Of a stretch of DNA of 64,000 bases, positions 47,801 through 60,378 are shown one piece after another. Numbering within the stretch: position 1 is the first letter of the stretch; each line of letters begins with the position of its first letter. The notes under the pieces are model-generated. The model made no database searches, had not been told where the DNA came from, and saw only the letters and a list, made by a program, of their open reading frames with translations. A program made the position numbers and the translations under genes. Source of the DNA: Piscicola geometra (lineage: Eukaryota > Annelida > Clitellata > Hirudinida > Piscicolidae); the NCBI GenBank assembly GCA_943735955.1, contig OX030958.1, positions 3,514,031-3,578,030 of the forward strand, written 5' to 3'.

Positions 47801-50800
47801 TCATCCATACACCACCCATCCATGCACCACTCATCCATGCACCACCCATCCATGCACCACCCATCCATGCACCATTCATCCATGCACCACTCATCCATGC
47901 ACCACCCATCCATGCACCATTCATCCATGCACCACTCATCCATGCACCACTCATCCATGCACCACTCATCCATGCACCACTCATCCATGCACCACTCATC
48001 CATGCACCACTCATCCATGCACCATTCATCCATGCACCACTCATCCATGCACCACCCATCCATGCACCATTCATCCATGCACCATTCATCCATGCACCAT
48101 TCATCCATGCACCACTCATCCATGCACCACCCATCCATGCACCACTCATCCATGCACCATTCATCCATGCACCACTCATCCATGCACCATTCATCCATGC
48201 ACCACTCATCCATGCACCACTCATCCATGCACCATTCATCCATGCACCATTCATCCATGCACCACTTCCATTCACCACTCATCCATGCACCACTCATCCA
48301 TGCACCACTCATCCATGCACCACTCATCCATGCACCATTCATCCATGCACCACTCATCCATGCACCATTCATCCATGCACCATTCATCCATGCACCACTC
48401 ATCCATGCACCACTCATCCATGCACCACTCATCCATGCACCACTCATCCATGCACCATTCATCCATGCACCATTCATCCATGCACCATTCATCCATGCAC
48501 CATTCATCCACGCACCACTCATCCATGCACCACTCATCCATGCACCATTCATCCATGCACCACTCATCCATGCACCATTCATCCATGCACCATTCATCCA
48601 TGCACCACTCATCCATGCACCACTCATCCATGCACCATTCATCCATGCACCATTCATCCATGCACCACTCATCCATGCACCATTCATCCATGCACCACTC
48701 ATCCATGCACCACTCATCCATGCACCACTCATCCATGCACCATTCATCCATGCACCACCCATCCATGCACCACTCATCCATGCACCATTCATCCATGCAC
48801 CATTCATCCATGCACCACTCATCCATGCACCACTCATCCATGCACCATTCATCCATGCACCATTCATCCATGCACCACCCATCCATGCACCACTCATCCA
48901 TGCACCATTCATCCATGCACCATTCATCCATGCACCACTCATCCATGCACCATTCATCCATGCACCACTCATCCATGCACCACTCATCCATGCACCACTC
49001 ATCCATGCACCACTCATCCATGCACCACCCATCCATGCACCATTCATCCATGCACCATTCATCCATGCACCATTCATCCATGCACCACTCATCCATGCAC
49101 CATTCATCCATGCACCACTCATCCATGCACCACTCATCCATGCACCATTCATCCATGCACCACTCATCCATGCACCACTCATCCATGCACCACTCACTCA
49201 CTCATGCATCAACCCCCCATGCATGCATTCACCACCATCCCTCCAAGCTTGAGAAGCATGAAGGATGACAGGTCTTCGAGGGATGGTTGTGCTTCAGAGG
49301 TGGATGTCATCTTCACAGACATCCAGGGATACAGGGCCTTGCCACAAGACGTCCTTGTGGCCTACAAGTGAATAAGGGGGTGGGTGTAGGGGGGGAGGGG
49401 GAGGGGGTTGATTTGGTAGATTTGTTATTAGTTTAGTTGTGGATGTGAGGGAGGTAAAGAAGCAGTAAGAGAGGATTGGGGGGGGGGCTTGGAGAGAGAA
49501 AAGCGTTGAATATATTTCAAGCACAAATGAACTTTATTATATTTTATTGCATTGTCTTGTATTGAAGCCAACATAAAGTACCCAAATACTGATGTACCCC
49601 ACTGAAACACTCCCAACAGAAATAAACTCCGAATTCTGGACGTGTACGGTACACAGGCTGTCTTTAACGACCGTCAGTATCTGGAGAAGATGGGTATAAG
49701 GGTGAATGGATGGGCAGGTCTTGACCTCAACCTTAAGCAGTTCTACACCCTTTTCCGTTAGTTATGTTGTATCGAGCACTTAATTACCTGGTATCTTAGT
49801 GCGTTGAAAATTTCTTTAAATTTTTGCAGTGTTTTTACTTTAAAATAAAGTTGAAATATTTTATATGAAAAAAATCAAGAATTTCTATAAAAAATCAATG
49901 CGAGTGAAAAAATTATGAAATAATACAAAAACTAATAATAATAATAATAATAATAATAATGATAATAAAAACGACAGCTCACACCCCTGAGAACACCCAT
50001 CTGGGCTTCATCATCCACTCAAAGGCAATACAACCCCAACAACAAAAACAACAACAACAACAACAAAAACAGCAAAATGCAAAAAAGAAAAACTTCTCAT
50101 TGATCCTTGGGAAAGAGGGGAAGTATCTGGAGGTGCTTGTGACCTTCAAATCCATTCATTTGTTATAAATATTTTTTTATATTTTAATTAATTACTAAAT
50201 TTAGTATTTTCACTCTATTAATCAATTAAAATAATCATGTCACCTTAATCATTCGACATATGGCATTTTCAGAGCTTAATGAGTTGATTATTTTAATTAA
50301 AAGCTCCCAAGAAAATCATTTTTTCATTATTTTCACAACTACTACAACACAATTATTAATAAACTACAAATACTTCAAAACACAAACAACAACGACAACA
50401 CAAATATTAAAAAAACTACACAAAAACTACAACTACAACTACCACACACAAATGCTAACAGAACAAGATGCAGTTGTTGCAGGTCATCCACGACACCCTG
50501 CCCATCAAAGCCACCCTCCATCCCAGGTTTTCGTCTCATTGCTTCTTAGAAGATTGAAAAATTTGCATGGTGATGTTGATGATGATGTTGATGTTGCTGA
50601 TTATGATAATAATAATAATAATAATAATAATGAGGATTATCATTAAATCAAAGTATTTTCTTGAAGCAAAGTAACGAGCTTTTAACGCTTTCGAAGGTTT
50701 TCTCGCCTGCTGCCACAGGGGGCAGAGTTACTCGGCATGTTGTCGCATGAAGAATACCAGAAAACTCTTGTCTCAGCCAAGGTTTCGGCATGATATCTTG

Positions 50801-53800
50801 CTTAAGACTTGACTTTGATTAGGTTTTTAAAGCTTTGTGCTTTCAATTCTTTTAAAGCCTTTTGGTTTTATATGTGACCGTTTTGCTACTAAAATATTAC
50901 CACACCACGAACACAACCACTAATTCAACCCTCACCACACTTTACCACCAACAACCACAACACACAACCAAACCGCACACCAACAACAACTTCAAACCAC
51001 AAAACACAACCACCCACAAAAATTCAAAACCACAAAACACAACCACTCCACAACCACCCCACAACCTCCCACAACCACCCCACAACCCCCCACAACCACC
51101 TCACAACCACTCCACATCCCCCCCACAACCACCCCACAACCCCCCCACAACCACCCCACAACCACCCCAAAACCCCCCCACAACCACCCCACAACCACCC
51201 CACAACCCCCCCACAGGCCTGCATCGGCCTGGGCCACCCGATCGAATCTCCCAGTCCCCTTCTCGCCATCGCCGCTGGATGTGCCTTCCTCAACCCCAGC
51301 AGCAACTACACCCTCGACGGCAAGCCCACCAGACGAGTGGTACGTTCCATTTTGCAGCGCTCAATTATTGTTCTTGTTGTTGACTGAAGTTTGTTACTTC
51401 AGGTATATAACAAAATGCTATAATTATTTTTAAATATTAATTAATTGCTGTAGTAATTAAAACATATTTCAATGGGTAAACGAGTTGCCGAGTGGTTAAC
51501 AACTCACTCGCGTCTTATAGTCATAGGTCGTGGGTTCGATTCCCACGTATCCTAGTAGCCTAAATTTTTTGGAAAAACTTAAGTCCCATGAACAGAAGTT
51601 AATAATCTCTCTTAAGCGACCTAACCGGTTATGTATTGTATATATTATTAATAAATTAACTTTACTTTTAAATTCATAATAATTCGATTATTCCGAGTAT
51701 CCAGCATCTACTACAATGGCCACCACTGCAGATCAGCAGCCAGCACTCGTACCTGGAGAGGTACTTTAGGCCTCCCCATGTCTACACCTACCACCCCTCA
51801 CGCCCCTCCCACCACCTTAAGGCGGTGCTCAGGCAGATCGCCGAGAGACCAGTGAGGCCTATGAATGTTTATTGGGGGAAAAGTCAATTATGGTGATGAT
51901 AGTTAATAATAATGATAATAGTAAATAAAATATAATAATAATAATAATAATAATAGAAGTATGAAAGAATAAAAATAGTAATAATGAGACTTTGATTCGA
52001 AGTTAAACCATTGAGAATTTCAAAGTCTCCTTAGATCTCTCTCAATCAAGCATTCGATGACTACAATACTCAAAAATCGTTTGAGAATAAGTCGATTAGA
52101 TAGATCGAAAAGGCTAAAAGTGAACTGCGCCACCCACAGGCGACTCCCCTTCTGCCGTGGATCTTCAGTGTTGGTGGATACCTCAGGCAGCTGAACCACA
52201 ACCTCCTCAACCAAGATTACTGTGGAGCTGATGCTGATGGTGGTGGTGAGGAGGGTGAGGAGGATGATGGTAGTTGTGATATTGATGATAATGATGATGA
52301 TGGTGGTGATAATGATGAAGACGACGACGACGATGACGATAGTAACCAAGTACAAACAATTGAATAATGAAAGAAAATAGAAATTAAGCCAGGAAACCAT
52401 TCAGGACTGCGTGACTAATGCCACGACCTCCGCCGCACACAGAGTCGGAGACCTTTGTTGACAAAGTCATCGACGGAGACAGGCAATTCTTCGCTTCTGG
52501 TCCGCTCACCGACTGCACAGACTTTTGCTACCGTGAAGGTTTGCATAGGGGTGAGGGAGAGTGGGGTTTGCCGTAGTGGTTATGGTATGCTATGTACAGT
52601 GTTAGTTAGGTTTTATTTTGCCTATATTTGTTTCCATATTGAAAACATTTTTTTATTGCAGTGTGATTCGTGAAAGTTTTATTTCACTCGCCAGGACTGA
52701 TATGCGACTTCGAGGCGTTTCCCATGCTGAACAACTTGTCTGTCTTCGAAAGGTCTGCGGACGAGCTTTGATATTCTTGCACCAATCAGTTAACCAATTC
52801 ACACCATTTACAAGCAAACCACTCTACGTCGCCACATAATCAACCACCTACGCTAAATCCTTCTATTCTACTCCACCCATCCTTACCGCTTAGCCACACC
52901 ACACTATCACTCAATCACAAAACACATAACAGTTAGACTGCTTCACACTACCCCACACCAAGCCGCGCTCCATATCAACTACCCCACAACGCACCAATTT
53001 ACCTCATACCACAACACCGTACCAATGGGTGAATGGATGGCCGATTGTGTAACGACTTTCGGTTAAACCAATGGTCCTAGCTTCGAGTGCAACCGATGCC
53101 ATTGTAGCACACATTTTTAACCCGTTGGTTAAACGTCACTATATTATCACTCTTGATCATCATCATCATCGTCATCATCACCATCATCACCATCATCATC
53201 ATCATCATCACCATCATCATCATCATCGTCATCAATAATTGCACTATAACACCACACCAGTCTGGGCCTTCCCTGCAGCAGGGTCCTTATCTCAAGAACC
53301 ACCTGGTCGCCCGCCTACCAGCCCAGCCTCCGAGTCTGTCATCTGCAACCCCGACACAAGTAACTTTGAGCTATATAAATCGTCAATAATAAGACATTAT
53401 AATATTAATATTATTATAATAAATATTGTTGTCATCACTATCATCATCACAAACAACAACATCACCAACAACAACAAAATCACCATCATCATCAAAATGA
53501 TCACCATCATCAAAATCACCATCATCATCAAAATCACCATCAAAATCATCATCATGACCAAAGAACTAACAACTCCTCAACAGACCTATGTTCAGTTGTT
53601 CAAGCTCATTCGAGCAAGATAATTTGATTAATAAAAATAACAACAACAACAACAACAACAATAAAGATAAAACTAATAACGAAATTAACAATTACAAGTA
53701 CGGCAATCACATCAATGAATACATTGAAGGCACTAACAATACGAGAAGCGGACATTTTATAGCCGATGTTATCAACAGAAGTTTTGAAAATAATAATAAT

Positions 53801-54166
53801 AATAATAACATAAACATAAACAACAACAAAAACAACAACAAAAATAAAAATAATAATGTCAATCATAAAAATAATAATAATGATAATAGTAATAATGATA
53901 GAGCTAATAGAGCTGCTGCAGTAGAGGGTAATTACAGTGTTCCTTTCATGGATGCTGCACAAAAACCTCAGAGACTTAATGGTGGAAAGAATAGAAAACG
54001 TAACAATAACAATAATAATGAAAACAAAAGCAACATTAAAAATAATAATATAAATAACAGTGACAACAACAACATTAATAAAACCAACAACAACAACAAC
54101 ACTATTGTTAGATTATGTGTATGCAAGAGGGACTACTATGGTCTAGTGATGGCGGACCCAGTGTGA
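44885..54166 (+). CDS. MGAT5: Alpha-1,6-mannosylglycoprotein 6-beta-N-acetylglucosaminyltransferase (GnT-V)
   Basis: Golgi type II enzyme that adds beta-1,6 GlcNAc to N-glycans. Exons: 44885-45427, 45761-45930, 49272-49367, 49620-49756, 49978-50132, 50483-50526, 50697-50781, 51217-51339, 51732-51851, 52140-52239, 52443-52538, 52695-52752, 53261-53359, 53584-54166, in phase, 802 codons plus stop (human 741). The N-terminus is basic and followed by a signal anchor (LLLVLCLIVSLGHFIYFLEF). Conserved blocks: HGGPLGELTQWSDL, LRILDVYGTQAVF, GLDLNLKQFYTLF, PHTPENTHLGFII, ACIGLGHPIESPSPLLAIAA, GCAFLNP, VISSQHSYLERYFRPPHVYT, then Cys-rich TDCTDFCYREGLICDFEAF, GLPCSRVLIS, FSCSS and RLCVCKRDYYG. The part before LASDWHYWW matches the family poorly, and an internal CAGGTAAG near 45000 means exon 1 could be longer or split. 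Two oddities: a Gln-rich stretch in exon 5 and about 170 Asn-rich residues in the last exon. Confidence 0.93.
46205..49196 (+). repeat. 15-bp satellite TCATCCATGCACCAC, about 200 copies, in MGAT5 intron 2
   Basis: Nearly 3 kb of TCATCCATGCACCAC with a C/T polymorphism at the last position and rarer variants. One irregular junction near 48264-48278 (CACTTCCATTCACC) shifts the register. As 15 is a multiple of 3, both strands carry stop-free frames of about 1000 codons that are not genes. Variant spacing shows higher-order duplication (see findings). Confidence 0.98.
49935..49970 (+). repeat. (AAT)n at an MGAT5 acceptor
   Basis: ATAATAATAATAATAATAAT followed by GATAATAAAAACGACAG, the acceptor of exon 49978-50132. 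It replaces the usual pyrimidine tract. Confidence 0.85.
50905..51215 (+). repeat. CCACAACC-rich array before MGAT5 exon 8
   Basis: Units CACAACCACCC and CACAACCCCC repeated up to the acceptor of exon 51217-51339. The minus-strand reading gives false Gly/Val/Trp-rich ORFs. Confidence 0.9.
51478..51665 (+). mobile_element. tRNA(Ser/Leu)-like SINE in MGAT5 intron 8
   Basis: The head GAGTTGCCGAGTGGTTAACA has the A-box sequence of class II tRNAs (Ser/Leu), and GTGGGTTCGATTCCCACG (51531-51548) is a full B-box/T-arm. The body has AAGTCCCATGAACAGAAGTT, and the tail is AT-rich. The body and lack of a clean tRNA acceptor end argue for a SINE, not a working tRNA gene. Confidence 0.8.
53024..53135 (+). 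mobile_element. tRNA-derived SINE fragment in MGAT5 intron 12
   Basis: Contains GGGTGAATGGATGGCCGATT (head), CTAGCTTCGAGTGCAACCGA (B-box region) and GCCATTGTAGCACAC. The B-box flank matches the SINE in SUCLA2 intron 10, and the head resembles both the 20-bp minisatellite unit and the sequence at 14.62-14.74 kb. Confidence 0.7.
53636..54107 (+). repeat. AAC/AAT codon-repeat tract within the MGAT5 last exon
   Basis: In-frame AAC/AAT-rich sequence encoding Asn-dominated runs, interspersed with ordinary residues (SGHFIADVINRSF, RAAAVEGNYSVPFMDAAQK). It lies between the conserved FSC and RLCVC elements of the enzyme's C-terminal Cys-rich region. Confidence 0.85.
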
Positions 54167-54540
54167 CTGTAGGGGTGTCCATCATGCCACATCTGGTGGT
54201 TGTTCCACTTTGGTGGAAGTGGAGGGGGTGTGGTTGTGGAGCCCGATGAGTTTTCAAGTTGTGATACTTTTAAAGCCTCTACGAGTTACATTCCAAAAGT
54301 TTGAACGATTGTTTCATGTGGGTCAAGCGAAGAACATCTGATAATCTGAAGGCAACCAATGCAACCAATGCAACCCATGCAACCAATGCAACCAATGTAA
54401 CCAATGCAACCAATGCAATGCAATGCGACCAGGAATGGAAAGGTTGGGATTGTCGAAATGGAAAGTATCGACGACTGAATCATCATCGAAGATCGGGATG
54501 AAAATCACGTTGGGAGAAGTCGTGAACAAGAAAAGATGGA
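54167..54540 (+). other. MGAT5 3' region
   Basis: Presumed 3' untranslated sequence. 54350-54425 is a (CAATGCAAC)n repeat. No clear AATAAA was found near the stop. Confidence 0.4.
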
Positions 54541-55291
54541 AAGTATCCAGTGTAGAGTATCCAGTATAGAGTATCCAGTGTAGAGTATCCAGTGTAGAGT
54601 ATCCAGTATAGAGTATCCAGTGTAGAGTATCCAGTGTAGAGTATCCAGTATAGAGTATCCAGTGTAGAGTATCCAGTGTAGAGTATCCAGTGTAGAGTAT
54701 CCAGTGTAGAGTATCCAGTGTAGAGTATCCAGTGTAGAGTATCCAGTGTAGAGTATCCAGTGTAGAGTATCCAGTGTAGAGTATCCAGTATAGAGTATCC
54801 AGTGTAGAGTATCCAGTGTAGAGTATCCAGTATAGAGTATCCAGTGTAGAGTATCCAGTGTAGAGTATCCAGTGTAGAGTATCCAGTGTAGAGTATCCAG
54901 TGTAGAGTATCCAGTGTAGAGTATCCAGTGTAGAGTATCCAGTGTAGAGTATCCAGTGTAGAGTATCCAGTGTAGAGTATCCAGTGTAGAGTATCCAGTA
55001 TAGAGTATCCAGTGTAGAGTATCCAGTGTAGAGTATCCAGTGTAGAGTATCCAGTGTAGAGTATCCAGTGTAGAGTATCCAGTGTAGAGTATCCAGTGTA
55101 GAGTATCCAGTGTAGAGTATCCAGTGTAGAGTATCCAGTGTAGAGTATCCAGTGTAGAGTATCCAGTGTAGAGTATCCAGTATAGAGTATCCAGTGTAGA
55201 GTATCCAGTGTAGAGTATCCAGTGTAGAGTATCCAGTGTAGAGTATCCAGTGTAGAGTATCCAGTGTAGAGTATCCAGTGTAGAGTATCCA
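54541..55291 (+). repeat. 14-bp minisatellite GTGTAGAGTATCCA, about 54 copies
   Basis: Very homogeneous tandem array; the only common variant is GTATAGAGTATCCA. As 3 x 14 = 42, each frame repeats 14 codons, giving a false minus-strand ORF of more than 300 codons. Confidence 0.98.
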
Positions 55292-58200
55292 GGTGACGTT
55301 TCGATTGTTTGCTGGGGCACCACGAACTTCATCTGAATGAGGAAAGGGAGACAGTCCCCCCCTCTGAATGGATGCTCCAGAATGATGAAGATGATGCTCG
55401 AGTTGATGATGAGGACGATGAAGATGATGATGAGATGACGCAATTACATTGGTTTTAGGCATTACACGAGCGAGTAGATTTAATTAGGGCATCAATGGCC
55501 TTTCTGCCACTCCAACCTTCACTCCTCTAATGCCTGAGGAACCCTTCAGACTTATGTTTCTGTGTTTTCTTCCTTGATTCTCTTCTCCATTTGCGTCCCA
55601 CTCCGTCTTTCAAATTAATTCATTCGACATTTCCTAGTAAAGTCACTTCTCAGTCCTGGCTTTCTGCGTCCACCACCAACAGCCCCATCTCTGTTGTTTC
55701 CTTCAGGATGACCAGCACTTATTTGACAGTTTGCCTCCGAAAGTGAACTAGTCTCAATGCAATCATCCATCATCCGCCCAATCCCCATGCAAATTTCGCT
55801 CACTCTCCAAAATCAAACCTCGATTCAAGAAATTGCATCAATAACACGAAATTAATTTCGGAAATTGTTCGTTCCTCACAACAACACAGCACAATAATGA
55901 CACCAACAACAAAATGCCAACAACAACACAACATACCCACAACAACAACTTGCCTTTTCTATTTTTCCCGCTTTCTTGGCACTCCCGCACGCACGTCACG
56001 TTTCAACGAGCGTCTCTTCTTCCTCATTAAGCGCCTCTCCATTGAGCACCACGCCACTCTTTCCCGGCATGCACACCACCGCCTTGTACTGCAACACATT
56101 GTAACACTCTAGCAGACGTCCTGGTGACTGTAGCATCACACGCAACACTTCTCAAACGTGCGAAGACAATGAAAGATGGCGTGACTCGAGACATGGGAGG
56201 GAAAATGCGTGTCAATGTGGGTGAAAACCAAGAGGATTTACTAGTGGGTTGTTGGAGTCTTGGCTGGATTTTAAAATTAGTTTTTGGAATGTCCGCGATC
56301 ATGATTGCTCGTTCAACCACTTTGAAACCACAACACTAATTTGTTGTCTTTCTTCCCACACTGCGAGATCTCAAACCCCATTCCATGCACACATCTAACC
56401 TTTCACCACCCAAAACCATTTTCACTTCACTTTTTTATATTTTATGAGTAATTTTGTCAGCGATTAGTTCTGACTTAATTTAATTATATATTTTAAGCAG
56501 CACGTGTTTATGTAAATGTAAGAAAAATAAATTTTAATTTTGAGTTTTCAAATTTTGTAAAATGACACGAATTGGAAGATTGGGAAAAGAAAAGAAAAAC
56601 TAGAGAAAAATAATTGACATTAACTTAAGAATGATTATTTTATTAACAAATAAAAACGAAATGTAAAATAGGAAAAAGAATTAAGAAACTGGTGGTCGGA
56701 GAAGCAGTGTCGAGCTTATTTTTCTTTATAAGTTTTCCGCTCGACTCGTCTCTTCAATAAAAGCCTCTTGGAGAGTCTTTCTGCATTTGGAAATTAAAAA
56801 TAAAACACTTTTATTAAATTCTATTTGCATATAAAAAATAATTGAGTTTAATATTTTATTTTTATTTTTAAAGGCCAAATAACTTTAATTTCTGAAAGCC
56901 TCTTACGAACACATAAATGTGTAGTGCTTTTTGCGGAGTGGTTTTCTAAGAAATGATTAAGATAGTTTGAGTATTATTTCGGAAGCTTAAAGTAAGAGTC
57001 TCACTGGTCTGCATATAACTCTGAATACTCAAGTCAATCCATTCCAGAAGCAATAGAACATGTTTTAAAGATTAATTTTCAAATGGAAAGGTAACGACGC
57101 CAAACGTGCCAAGCGAAAGAAAACATAAGTTTAAATTCCAAATTAAAGTCAGACTAGAAAATTAAATTCTAAAAGTGAATTTTAGAAGAAAGTGAAAAAA
57201 GACTTGAATTAGTTTCTCCGATACAAATGCACAGACGTCAAGTCGATCAGGGTAGAGCCAAAACAGCGTGCAAAAATAAATATTAGGCGTTTCATTCTAC
57301 ACAAAACTTCAAGAGTGTCTCAAGCATTCCTTGTCTTTTGCCTGGAAGATCTTAAATTCAATGCTGAAAGAGGGTGTTCTTCCACTTCTGCCACTGTCAA
57401 CTGCTTATAACCTGAATGAACTATTGAAGATGATATTTTCAAAAAAAGCCCAAATCAGGAAAGTAAAAAAAAGTCGTGGGAGGCGTCGTGCTTTCATACA
57501 TTCTTTCGTGATTTGAGGAATCAATGTGAAAAAGGATAAAAAGCCTCAATCGATCACAAAGAAACTTAAATAAAAATATCAAGCAGCGCGAAGCCAAAAA
57601 ATAGGAAAACGAATTTAAAAGGAAATTAAAATGAATGGGTGAGCCAAAGAAGTTTATAGGAGGAGTTGGAAGAGGCTCAAGGCGCGAATAAAGCGGGACT
57701 TACGAACTGCAGGACCGACACTAAGACACGCGATGCAACACAAATCGTAGAAGCGGTGATTTCTCGAGGCTTAGTGCCAGTGAAAGCTTTTTTGTTTCGG
57801 TAAGCAGGGCGGCCTCCGAGGCGCTTAGAGAAGATCTTTGCATTTGTCGTCTTGCGATTCGTCTGCTCGCCAAATTGAAAGCTTCCGTCGTGAATTCAAT
57901 TCTTGAGAAGCTTTTTACAAATAATTTTTACAACTTGTTGATGTTGTTTTTGAGAATGTGGTGATGCCGCCGAAAACTCTTTAATCTGTGTGCTGAATCA
58001 GTTGCATGTAGTTTCAATAGAATATTTTAAATTATGAAATTGTCAACTTAAGAGTGATATTTACATTATTAAAACTTCATTCATGACGCACTAAAGAAAA
58101 GGAAAGAATTAGGATGGCGAGGTATGGATGAGGATGGCGTGGTATGGATGAGAAAGTTTGTTCGAGGTTAGTCTACCCAAGGGGATCCTGGCCCAAGTAA

Positions 58201-59761
58201 ATAACTGTTAGATAAAGTGGATGGCAAGGATGGAGTGGATGGAGTGGATGAGTTGATGGAAGGAATGGGTGGATGGAGAAGATGGAGTGGATGAGTAGAT
58301 GGAAGGAATGGGTAAAATAGAGTGAATGGAGTGAGTGAGTAGATGGAGTGCATGGGTCGAAGCTTAATGGGAGGGTAAGCGTGTTTGCGCAAGTTGCAAA
58401 AGAGTACTAAAAATCAAACTGGAAAGAGAATTAAAGGCGGAATGAAGTGGATGGGAGAGGCACATTGAGACATTTTATTCTGTCCAATCAATTAAGCAAA
58501 ACTATGAGATGGAAGAGCGGTGTTGGAGTTGGTGTCGGTAGTGTTTGTGTGACGTGTGTTGTGTTGGTGTGTGACATGTGTTGTTGTGCTTAGTGACTTC
58601 CTTTTAGTATGTGGCTTGTGAGTTCAAAGTATGTAGTTGTGTGTGTGGTGTAACATGGGATACACGAGATACGAGAGCGAATGGTTAATGGCCTAAGGAG
58701 GAAGTGAAGGAGAGATGTAGAGGCGATGAAAAGTCTCATAAAAACTCAATGGAAAGTCCCACAAAAAATAAAAGGCATGCGAGATGGGTTCGCAGTGTCT
58801 GGGAGATTCTGCATTACTTTTATTGCTGTAGCGATTAAGGAGAGGTGGTCAGCTTGAGAGGTACGCATGTAGTGCAAGTTTTGGAGATGTATTAAAAAAT
58901 TGGAAAAAGAGAATATAAAGTTTGTAAAGTGTTAAAATATGGAAAAAAATTCAAGGTTTAAATATCTTCAATTTTTGGGGGAGTAGTTTGATAGGAAAAC
59001 TGAAGAGAAAGGTGGTATCAAAGCGAGTTTGAAAGAGCTGAGGAGTTATCTGCTTTTGTTTAGGAAAAAATGAATGCAAAAGTTTGATGAAAAAAGCGAA
59101 AACTTGCATGAGAGATTCATTCATAAAGATCAGCAGCTAAACACATTGCCAAGGAAACTTTCATCTCGTAAGCAAAAAAATATAATTCGAAAAAAGCTCA
59201 GAAATCAAAGAGACGATTTCGTGGACATGGAACAAACCGAAAGCACAAACAATATGACCAAAAGACGAACAACGAAAAATAGACGAAGAACAAAAATGAA
59301 ATAGGAGGTTGTGGGAACGGATCAGAGAGGTAAAACGACTGAAACAATGACGTCAGAGTGAATTTATTTGGCGCTGAATGCGCTCGTGTGCAAGAAGCAA
59401 TATCACTAACGGGCAGGCGAGAATTCGCGCTGTCTGATCTATTGTTTGTGTTGTCTTTCTTCCTTTCGTTTGTTTTCTTCTTTATTGGTTTCTTTGTTTG
59501 TGTCGGTTTTTTGTTAATCATTGCTTAGTTTATTGTTTGTGTTCTTAGTATCCAGCCCGAGCTGATGGTTCTTTATTGGAGTCGCTGGCTGAGACAAACA
59601 CGCGGCTGTACTGAGTGCCTTGGTGCTTGACAGCGGCACGAGCAACGATGGTGTTATCTTGGAAAAGCTTGGAAAAAAGCAATTGAAATTCCCTTTAAAG
59701 GTTTTGAAAAAGCCCGGGTTGAAAACAATATATTTAATAATTCTTCTCCTTCTGGTACTAC
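55292..59761. other. Non-coding stretch, no gene seen
   Basis: Read on both strands without finding a conserved protein segment. 55380-55440 is (GATGA)n. 55480-56110 is C/T-rich and of normal complexity, and could be untranslated or a diverged exon. 58090-58350 repeats GATGGAGTGGATG(A/G). 58525-58650 is GT-rich. Short ORFs at 57331, 59074 and 59620 show no recognisable features. Confidence 0.5.
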
Positions 59762-60378
59762 TTGTACTTATCATGTTACTACTACAACTTCTACAACTAC
59801 TTCAACTACTACAACAACTACTTCAACTACCACAACTATTAAAACTACTACAACTACCATAACTACCACAACTACTACAACTACCACAACTACCACAACT
59901 ACTACAACTACTACAACTACCACAACTACCATAACTACCACAACTACCACAACTAGCATAACTACCACAACTACCACAACTTCCACAACTACTACAACTA
60001 CCATAACTACCACAACTACTACAACTACTACAACTACTACAACTACCACAACTACTACAACTACCACAACTACTACAACTACCACAACTACTATAACTAC
60101 TACAACTACTACAACTACCACAACTACTATAACTACTACAACTACTACAACTACCACAACTACTATAACTACTACAACTACTACAACTACCACAACTACC
60201 ACAACTACTACAACTACTACAACTACTACAACTACCACAACTACCACAACTACCACAACTACCACAACTACCACAACTACTACAACTACCACAACTACCA
60301 CAAATACCACAACTACTACAACTACTACAACTACCACAACTACCACAACTACTACAACTACCACAACCTCCACAACTA
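59762..60378 (+). repeat. (ACAACTACT/ACAACTACC)n array
   Basis: About 600 bases of 9-base units ACAACTACT and ACAACTACC with a few ATAACTACC. The minus-strand poly-Val and Cys/Ser/Gly-rich ORFs over it are artefacts of the repeat. Confidence 0.95.

Noticed and set aside
46205..49196. CRISPR-like array
   Set aside because: There are no unique spacers; repeats are directly abutting 15-mers in a eukaryotic intron.
46200..49268. Stop-free frames of about 1000 codons on both strands (MHHSS..., MSGAWM..., MDEWC...)
   Set aside because: They result from a 15-base unit without stops in the relevant frames, lie inside an MGAT5 intron, and show no codon or boundary evidence of a gene.
49959..50168. 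Separate small Gln-rich protein (HSKAIQPQQQKQQQ...)
   Set aside because: It is exon 5 of MGAT5: PHTPENTHLGFII matches the family, and its borders and phase fit exons 4 and 6.
51480..51552. Functional tRNA-Ser or tRNA-Leu gene
   Set aside because: The A-box and B-box are good, but the stem ends do not pair cleanly and a SINE-type body and tail follow.
54323..55462. Minus-strand ORFs of 312 and 379 codons (STLDTLHWILYTGY repeats)
   Set aside because: They are an artefact of the 14-base array, with 42-base periodicity in all frames.
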